Source: Streptomyces ureilyticus (GTDB lineage Bacteria; Actinomycetota; Actinomycetes; Streptomycetales; Streptomycetaceae). From it: a DNA stretch of 64,000 bases. The stretch covers positions 1 through 64,000 of the forward strand of contig NZ_JAAKZX010000002.1 in NCBI RefSeq assembly GCF_011045025.1, given 5' to 3'. Positions 58,354 to 64,000 of the stretch are shown here, one piece after another. Under the pieces are notes generated by a model. It made no database searches. It saw only the letters and a list, made by a program, of their open reading frames with translations, and was not told the origin of the DNA. A program made the translations under genes and the position numbers. Each line of letters opens with the position of its first letter. The first letter of the stretch is position 1.

Positions 58354-61300
58354 TTGAGAGTTCGCAGACCGGCCCGTGCCGGGATCGTGGCCCTTGCGGC
58401 CAGCGCGGTCCTGAGCGGGCTCATACAAGCCGCGCCGGCGTTCGCCGACACCAGCCCTCCCGATCCGCAGCCGTCCGGCAGTCCTTCGACTGAACCGCCG
58501 ACGCGTGTGCCGGATCCCGATAAGAGGCTCGGGAAGGGCTGGAAGACCTCGGTGGACCGGGCTGTGACCACCGCGGCGGACAGCGGCGGCTTCAAGGTCC
58601 TTGTGGCAGACAGCGAGGACGCCTACCGGTGGCGGATCGTCGCCTCGCTGGCGGAGCCCGGCATGCCGGCGGATTCGTGGATCGGCAACTCCTGCGTCAT
58701 GGACCGTGATCACGCCGCGGTCGTGTACGCGCCGCGTACGTTCACGAACAAGCCGGACCTGATGCAGGGCGGGGCATTCACCGCGGTCGTCGACCTGAAG
58801 TCCGGCCGGGTCACGAAGCTGCCGTTCACCGGCTCGCTGGCCTACTTCGACCCGTCGTGCAACCCCGAGACGCGCACGGCGGCGTTCACCGCGTCCCGCG
58901 ACAGCAAGACCCGGCTCCTCACGGTCGACACCAGCGGCAGGACGACCACCGACACGACTGTCACTGGCCAAGTGACCTCGGCCGTCCCCGTGAAGGACGG
59001 CCTCGTCGCCGCCCACGGCCGCCACCTGGTCCACGTCGACCCCGCGGACAGGAACCTCCGGAAGCTGGCTGCCGCGGACAGTGTGCCGTTCGACATCCGC
59101 CCCACCAGCAAGGGGATCGCGTTCCTCGACCGCAGTGGCGGCTCGGCTCGCGCCAAGCTGTGGAAGGGCGGGGGCACGCCGTCAACGCTCGCCTCGGGGA
59201 AGCTCGGAGACCTGGCTCTCGAACAGGGCACCGGGGGCCGGGCCTTCCTCACCGGCGACACCACGGACGCGAAGCTCACGGGTACGGCGGTGGCCCGCCT
59301 GGACGTTCCGGCGGACACGGATGTGTCCAGCCACGGCCGACTGGCCGTCGACCCCGTGCTCATGTCCGGCGTACGTGCGGGCCTGGAGCGGATCGGGAAC
59401 GCGGGTAAGGGTTTCGCCAAGGCCGAACCCTCGTCGCGGGCGCGCACGTCCCAGGACCCCACGGACGGGGATCCGGTGCCGCCGACCGTGACCAGTGTCG
59501 CGACCGCTACCGGCAAGAAGATCACCCAGACGGTCGCCGACACGACCAGCGGCATTGGCAAGGAGTCCTTCTCGCCCGCCCTGGGCGCGGCTGGCAAGAG
59601 CGGGCGGGCATCCGAGAAGAGCGGGCGGGCCGCACAGGCGGCCGACGCGCACAATCCGGTCGACACGGACCGCTGGTGCTCCATCCCCCGTAACGACGTC
59701 AAGGCGCTCGCGCTGCAGCCGACGCCCAACCAGGTCGAGTGGGCCGTCAACATGGCGATCCGCGGCGAACTTCGCTCCAAGTGGATCAAGCAGGGCGGCT
59801 GGCGCTCAGGCCTGGGCACCGTCGACCCGCAAGGGCTGTTCCCGGCCCCCGCTCTGAAGGGCGGCGGGCGCATCCCCGCCCAGGTGCTGCTGGGTGTACT
59901 CGCGCAGGAGTCGAACCTGTGGCAGGCCGAAGGCGGCGCCATCCCCGGCCAGATGGGCAACACGCAGGCGGCGATCGCGGGCTTCTACGGGCACAAGGGG
60001 GAGACGTCCGAGGCGTACTGGAGGATCAACTGGCACCAGTCGGACTGCGGCTACGGCGTCGGCCAGGTCACCGACGGCATGCGCCTCGCCGGCCTCGAAA
60101 AGCCCGGCGAGACCTCTCTGTCTCCGGCGAAGCAGAAGGCCGTCGCTCTGGACTACGCGGTCAACATCGCCGCGTCGATGTACATCCTCGCGGACAAGTG
60201 GAACCAGGTGCACACCGCGGGGCAGACCATCACCGTCAACAACGACGACCCCTCGAAGCCGGAGAACTGGTTCGCCGCGCTGTGGAACTACAACCTCGGC
60301 TTCAACGAGAACAAGGGCGACGGCAAGCCGTGGGGCCTGGGTTGGTACAACAACCCCGCGAACCCGTCCTACCCGGCCTCGCGGCACCCGTTCATGTCCA
60401 ACCCGCGTGACGCCGCGAAGCCTCAGAACTGGCCGTACCAGGAAAAGGTGATGGGCTGGTCCGCCTGGTCCATGGACACCGGCTACTCCTACTCCAGCGA
60501 CGGGCGGCAGGACTGGCCCGGCGAGTCCGGGTTCTCCAGCGCCGGTTTCCGGCCCGCCTGGTGGATCAACCCGGGGCAGCGCGACCGGGTCAAGCCGCCA
60601 CTGGACGCGTTCTGCAACGCCACCAACAACTGCGACGCGGCCAACCCGCCTGACTGTCCCGACGCCAAGTGCTACGAGAAGTACTGGTGGCGCGGCTCGA
60701 ACGTGACGTGGAAGCCGAACTGTGACACCGACTGCGGCAACGAGAGCATCAAGTACGTCACACTGCGCGAGGAACCGGGCCGCGGCCACCGGCTGAAGTA
60801 CGGCACCCCGGAGTGCGGCGCCGCCCCCGCAGGGGCGATGATCGTGGAGTCCGTCCCCGACAACCTCGACACCTACAGTTCCTGCGGATCGTCCGGCACC
60901 GACGCCGGGAACTTCCAGTTCACGTTCCACCCCAACCCGGCGGCGACCGGACCGGGTCTGGGCCCGTTCGAGGCAAAAGGTGACCTGCACCAGATTGGCG
61001 GTGGGCACGGTGGCCACTTCTGGTACACGCACACCCGTGACACCGCTCATCTCGGCGGCCTCGGCGGCCGGATGACCATCGACGGCACCTGGACCCTGGA
61101 CCGCAACGTCGAGTGGGCCCGCGTCTACGCGCACATGCCGGACACCGGGGCGCACACCCAGCAGGCCCACTACATGATCAAGGGAGTCGCGGGCGGTGAC
61201 CGCCACCGCTACGTCAACACCCACTTCAGCAAGAACACCTGGGTCGAACTCGGCGTCTACCGCTTCACCGGCACCCCACGGGTGGAGCTGACGAACACCA

Positions 61301-62340
61301 CCGACGACGGCACCGCAGACGAGGACGTCGCCTGGGACGCCGTCGCCTTCCAGCCACTGGCGGGCAAGCCGAAGCACATGGTCGTCGCCATGGGTGACTC
61401 CTACACATCCGGTGAGGGTGCCGGGGCCTATTCGCCCGAGTCGGACAGGGGCCACGGGAAGAGCAGCTGGAACGCCTGCCGGCGCAGCGACAACTCGTGG
61501 CCGCGCAAGGTCCTGTTGCCCGGTCAGAGCACCAGCATCGGCGAGCTGTCGAACAGCAGGAGCGCCACCGTCGACTTCCTGGATGTCAGTTGCTCCGGCG
61601 CAATGACGAAGAACGTCGCCCTCGTCCCGTCGGACAACAACCCCCAATCCCACCTCGAGGGCCAGTTCCACGAGATCCTGCAAACGGACTCCGGTGTCCT
61701 CAGCAGCGATACGACCCTGGTCATGCTGAGTCTCGGCGGCAACGACGAGGGTGGCTTCGCCCGCGCGATGCAGGAGTGCGGAGGGCTCGGAGACTGCTCG
61801 AACGACTCCGGGTTCCTGCCCAAGTACAAGACGATCGTTGACCGGATGATCCCTGACTTGCGAGCCGTCTTGGAGGACATCGCCTTTAAGGCGCCGAATG
61901 CACAGATTGTCCTGATGGGCTATCCGGAGCTGCTCAGTCGCAGCGTCAAGTGCACGGGCTCGTGGTACTACGACATGACCGAGGTCAAGGTCCTGGCTGA
62001 ACTGGTCAACTACGCCGACGGCCAGCAGAAAAACATGGTTGACGCCTTGCGCACCGGCGCCTTGAAGGTCAAGGCCGAGTACGCTAACCCGGTCAGTGCG
62101 TTCGTTGGGCACGGAGGTTGTGACGACCCTGAGTGGATCAACAAGATTGTCATCGGCCCCAACGGCGACGGCGATTTCCACAAGGGCGACCCGGCCGCCG
62201 TCCCGGCGTCCTGCCTGTGGGGAGTGGCGGGCGACACCTGCATCAGCCGTGAATCCTTCCATCCCAAGGACGCCGGCACCACCGGGTACGCCGGGGTGAT
62301 GAGCAAGCGGCTGGGCGAGATCGGCTACAAGGGATCATGA
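58354..62340 (+). CDS. Large secreted multidomain protein: SLT-like lysozyme domain plus SGNH hydrolase
   Basis: 1328 residues from TTG 58354 (GGAGGA site). Signal peptide AGIVALAASAVLSGLIQAAPAFA. Residues 60-350 look like a degenerate beta-propeller. Around 440-680 is a lytic-transglycosylase-like domain: PAQVLLGVLAQESNLWQAEG with candidate catalytic E519 and CGYGVGQVTDGM. Residues 880-1005 are a golvesin-like beta domain (WARVYAHMPDTGAHTQQAHY). The C-terminus is an SGNH esterase with nucleophile S1016 in AMGDSYTSGEG, LSLGGNDEGG and a final SFHPKDAGTTGY His. It may cut and deacetylate peptidoglycan or another glycan outside the cell. This domain set occurs in large Streptomyces secreted proteins of unknown role. 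Confidence 0.8.
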   Translation: MRVRRPARAGIVALAASAVLSGLIQAAPAFADTSPPDPQPSGSPSTEPPTRVPDPDKRLGKGWKTSVDRAVTTAADSGGFKVLVADSEDAYRWRIVASLAEPGMPADSWIGNSCVMDRDHAAVVYAPRTFTNKPDLMQGGAFTAVVDLKSGRVTKLPFTGSLAYFDPSCNPETRTAAFTASRDSKTRLLTVDTSGRTTTDTTVTGQVTSAVPVKDGLVAAHGRHLVHVDPADRNLRKLAAADSVPFDIRPTSKGIAFLDRSGGSARAKLWKGGGTPSTLASGKLGDLALEQGTGGRAFLTGDTTDAKLTGTAVARLDVPADTDVSSHGRLAVDPVLMSGVRAGLERIGNAGKGFAKAEPSSRARTSQDPTDGDPVPPTVTSVATATGKKITQTVADTTSGIGKESFSPALGAAGKSGRASEKSGRAAQAADAHNPVDTDRWCSIPRNDVKALALQPTPNQVEWAVNMAIRGELRSKWIKQGGWRSGLGTVDPQGLFPAPALKGGGRIPAQVLLGVLAQESNLWQAEGGAIPGQMGNTQAAIAGFYGHKGETSEAYWRINWHQSDCGYGVGQVTDGMRLAGLEKPGETSLSPAKQKAVALDYAVNIAASMYILADKWNQVHTAGQTITVNNDDPSKPENWFAALWNYNLGFNENKGDGKPWGLGWYNNPANPSYPASRHPFMSNPRDAAKPQNWPYQEKVMGWSAWSMDTGYSYSSDGRQDWPGESGFSSAGFRPAWWINPGQRDRVKPPLDAFCNATNNCDAANPPDCPDAKCYEKYWWRGSNVTWKPNCDTDCGNESIKYVTLREEPGRGHRLKYGTPECGAAPAGAMIVESVPDNLDTYSSCGSSGTDAGNFQFTFHPNPAATGPGLGPFEAKGDLHQIGGGHGGHFWYTHTRDTAHLGGLGGRMTIDGTWTLDRNVEWARVYAHMPDTGAHTQQAHYMIKGVAGGDRHRYVNTHFSKNTWVELGVYRFTGTPRVELTNTTDDGTADEDVAWDAVAFQPLAGKPKHMVVAMGDSYTSGEGAGAYSPESDRGHGKSSWNACRRSDNSWPRKVLLPGQSTSIGELSNSRSATVDFLDVSCSGAMTKNVALVPSDNNPQSHLEGQFHEILQTDSGVLSSDTTLVMLSLGGNDEGGFARAMQECGGLGDCSNDSGFLPKYKTIVDRMIPDLRAVLEDIAFKAPNAQIVLMGYPELLSRSVKCTGSWYYDMTEVKVLAELVNYADGQQKNMVDALRTGALKVKAEYANPVSAFVGHGGCDDPEWINKIVIGPNGDGDFHKGDPAAVPASCLWGVAGDTCISRESFHPKDAGTTGYAGVMSKRLGEIGYKGS

Positions 62341-62341
62341 C

Positions 62342-62764
62342 GTGACGCTGGAAACCAGCAACCGCACCCGGCCGTTCGCGGCCGGGTGCGTGGCCCTGAT
62401 CATCGTCGCCTTCCTGGCGCTCGCCACGGCCGGGATCCTGGTGTCCCTCGCCGTGCAGGGATTCTTCGATCGCCACGAGCCGCCCTCCGATGAAGTCCTC
62501 GCCAAGAAGGCCGGACTCACCGAATACAGACTCCGCGACGCAGCGGGGGACGGGTCGCTCACTGCGAAGGAGATCACCTACGCGGTCGGCGACGCCCGCT
62601 GGAGCAGGGCACCCGACGAGAAGGCCGTCCGGATCATGGTCACCTACCCGGCCGACGACGGATCAGCGAGGGGCTGTTACCAGTTCACCTTGCAGCAGCC
62701 ATTGAACAATCACACTGTTGTCAACAGTGCACGGCTCGCTGACTGCCACAGCGGTCTGAGCTGA
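62342..62764 (+). CDS. Small single-pass membrane protein
   Basis: 140 residues from GTG 62342, one base after the stop of the large secreted protein. One TM helix (VALIIVAFLALATAGILVSLAV), then an extracytoplasmic domain of about 95 residues with two Cys (GCYQFTL, ADCHSGLS). The tight junction suggests it is made with, and may work with, the preceding enzyme. Family not recognised. Confidence 0.7.
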   Translation: MTLETSNRTRPFAAGCVALIIVAFLALATAGILVSLAVQGFFDRHEPPSDEVLAKKAGLTEYRLRDAAGDGSLTAKEITYAVGDARWSRAPDEKAVRIMVTYPADDGSARGCYQFTLQQPLNNHTVVNSARLADCHSGLS

Positions 62765-62769
62765 GAGCG

Positions 62770-62985
62770 CGATACCTGGAGCTTCGGGTGTACCGGCTGC
62801 GACACGCAGGGTCTCGTGTGCCTCCGCGAGGAACTCGCGTCCGCATGGTGTGGGTGTGAGGGGCTCGGTGGTGCGGTCGATGATCTGGAAGCCTGCATCG
62901 TTTTCGATCTTCCTGAGTCGGTTTCGGAGACTGCTGCCGCCGACCGTGGAAATGTTTCGTGCGGCGGAAATGCTTGGGTCCGGGC
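62770..62985 (-). pseudogene. Remnant of a LysR-type winged-helix regulator
   Basis: On the minus strand PDPSISAARNISTVGGSSLR, then a recognition-helix-like NRLRKIENDAGFQIIDRTTE and LTPTPCGREFLAEAHETLR follow the N-terminal LysR DNA-binding pattern (SxxxAAxx...xRIxxLExxxGxxLxxR...LTxxGxxFLxxA). The start is missing and the frame merges upstream into unrelated Arg/Gly-rich text; downstream there is no effector domain. Gene fragment. Confidence 0.6.
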
Positions 62986-63045
62986 TGCGCCCGCTGTCGG
63001 GGCTGGGCAGGCCGACGTCCGACGGGCCGGCCACGGGCTGCCCGC

Positions 63046-63459
63046 TCACTTCTCGCCGTCCCCACGCAGTTCGACCCACACCCGCTTTCCACCGTGGACC
63101 AGCTCGCTCCCCCAGTCGTGGGCGAGCGCGTCGACGAGGAGGAGGCCACGCCCGTTCTCGTCGTCGCTGGACGGCTCGCCAAGGGTGGGTCTGGTGCGGG
63201 AGGTGTCCGTGACGACGATCCGCACGGCCTCCTCGCCGCTCCGGGTGATGGAGATGCCGACCGTGGCAGCGTCGGTGTGCTCCACGGCGTTGGCAACGAG
63301 TTCCGTGACGATCTGCTCGGCCACCTCGACCAGGTGGGGAAGGCCCCAGCTCTCCAGGGCCAGCGCTATGTCCCGACGCGCATGCTGAGCGGCTTCCAAC
63401 TTCGCCGCATAGCGCTCCTGATAGCGCGGTGGTCCTACCGATGCAGCCGTCATGGTCAT
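63046..63459 (-). CDS. RsbW-like ATP-binding protein (HATPase_c_2)
   Basis: 137 residues from ATG 63459 (GAGGGA site). GHKL motifs: N-box EQIVTELVANAVEHTDAA, G1 VVTDTSRTRP and G2 NGRGLLLVDALAHDWG, ending KRVWVELRG. In Streptomyces these solitary RsbW-like kinases/anti-sigma factors are very numerous and often sit divergent to an XRE-type or DUF397-type regulator, as here. May phosphorylate an anti-anti-sigma factor. Confidence 0.9.
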   Translation of the reverse strand: MTMTAASVGPPRYQERYAAKLEAAQHARRDIALALESWGLPHLVEVAEQIVTELVANAVEHTDAATVGISITRSGEEAVRIVVTDTSRTRPTLGEPSSDDENGRGLLLVDALAHDWGSELVHGGKRVWVELRGDGEK

Positions 63460-63653
63460 CGTCGCGTCCCTCGGTGGTGCCCGTGTTCGACGTCAACAGC
63501 GCATCCGCTGTCACGTAGAGATAACCGCTATTCACGGAGCGCCATCGGACCTCTACGCGGACCTTCGTCGGACTTTTTCTCAGTCACCGGACTTTTCGGG
63601 TCCGGCACAGCGGCTACGGTCGACGAGAGCAGAAGACCTTCGGGGAGGTCAGA

Positions 63654-64000
63654 GTGGATGTAGCGCTGACGCCGTTCGCACACGCCTGCATCGAACGCGG
63701 ATGGGCCAAGCCGTCATCGTTCATCCCGGCCTTCGAGGCGACCGCCGAATTAGGCGGGGAAGAGGTGACCGTCACCGACCGTCAGTTCCGGAGGTGGCGA
63801 CAGCCGAGTCCACCGAGGCCGCACCCTCCGGCTTGGCGGGTGCTGCACGCGATGTTCGGCATGAGCCCCGCCGACCTCGGCTTCCCGGGGCCAGGGCCAA
63901 GCTCGACGGCGTACGCCCCGCAAGTGCCGCCGAATGAGGTGAACGTGGATCGCAGGACGTTCGTCGCCGACTCGATCGGCGTCGCCGCCGGCCTGGCGGT
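63654..64000 (+). CDS. Regulator-like protein, N-terminal part (cut by window edge)
   Basis: GTG at 63654 follows GGGGAGGT. At least 115 residues are visible and the frame continues to the window end. The start ALTPFAHACIERGWAKPSSF resembles the degenerate N-terminal helical (XRE-like) segment of NsdA-type Streptomyces regulators, with the typical RRWRQPSPPRPHPPAWRVLH and FGMSPADLGF segments and then VDRRTFVADSIGVAAGLA. Such proteins usually continue with TPR-like repeats for 300 or more residues. Divergent from the RsbW-like gene, sharing a 194-base promoter region. Confidence 0.7.
   Translation, partial: MDVALTPFAHACIERGWAKPSSFIPAFEATAELGGEEVTVTDRQFRRWRQPSPPRPHPPAWRVLHAMFGMSPADLGFPGPGPSSTAYAPQVPPNEVNVDRRTFVADSIGVAAGLA

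Noticed and set aside
59806..62262. 818-codon minus-strand frame opposite the large secreted protein
   Set aside because: Typical Val/Gly/Arg/Asp-rich antisense text; no start context and no recognisable domain.

Overview
The window is very GC-rich, with strong GC3 bias, many GTG/TTG starts, GGAGG-type ribosome binding sites and short 1-8 nt gene overlaps. Together with the gene families present (BldB-like DUF397/DUF5753 regulators, RsbW-like ATPases, SpoIIE phosphatases, Tat-exported polysaccharide lyases, AldO), this points to a Streptomyces-type actinomycete. The mix of secreted glycan-degrading enzymes, solitary regulators, decapitated genes and IS200/IS605 traces suggests a chromosome-arm or otherwise variable segment. 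No rRNA, tRNA or CRISPR array was seen.

Layout. 0-4.6 kb: rsgA (with an unusual C-terminus at what looks like a sequence junction, and a 23-codon leader ORF), a secreted PL8 polysaccharide lyase and a DUF1772 membrane protein. 4.7-8.4 kb: a one-polypeptide sigma-like/zinc-finger/TM/CBM2 protein, a radical SAM protein and a secreted cupin. 8.5-10.3 kb: an IS605-type tnpB whose frame runs into a host-gene remnant. 10.4-16 kb: LacI regulator, 2-hydroxyacid dehydrogenase with a LacI-type operator, a decapitated alpha/beta hydrolase, a GNAT acetyltransferase and alditol oxidase. 16.2-23.7 kb: a complete oligosaccharide uptake and hydrolysis locus: ROK regulator, binding protein, two permeases and GH2 beta-galactosidase, with a shared operator-like motif ahead of the regulator and the binding protein. 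23.7-28.8 kb: a tightly overlapping run of MFS - ABC ATPase - two ABC-2 permeases - MFS; folD is convergent.

29.9-34.4 kb: a regulatory patch in which a SpoIIE-type phosphatase lies between two roughly 94% identical copies of the 3' end of a DUF4037 gene, followed by a headless XRE/DUF5753 gene and a DUF397 protein with three repeats. 34.4-37.8 kb: divergent secreted phosphoesterases (CehA-like PHP protein with a His-rich leader; EEP enzyme with a jacalin-like tail). 37.9-44.2 kb: small housekeeping or regulatory genes (two Nudix, TetR with operator, cyclase-like repeat protein, cupin, PEP-mutase-like, DinB-like) and a Phd/RelE pair with its operator.

44.3-54.4 kb: a secreted-protein pseudogene, then plant-polysaccharide genes (DUF2264, SGNH acetylesterase, two GH43) interrupted by an orphan isoprenyl diphosphate synthase, and a membrane-anchored beta-helix surface protein. 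54.4-58.3 kb: VOC protein, frameshifted methyltransferase, noncoding repeats, small secreted protein, lipoprotein and a solitary IS605-type right end. 58.4-64 kb: a 1328-residue secreted protein combining an SLT-like and an SGNH domain, a small membrane protein, a LysR-like HTH remnant, an RsbW-like ATPase and the start of a divergent regulator cut by the window edge.

Functionally, the window is mostly carbohydrate scavenging (PL8, GH2, GH43, SGNH, DUF2264, ABC importer, AldO) with local LacI and ROK control, plus sensing and export functions. All product names rest on reading motifs by eye; no database search was possible.
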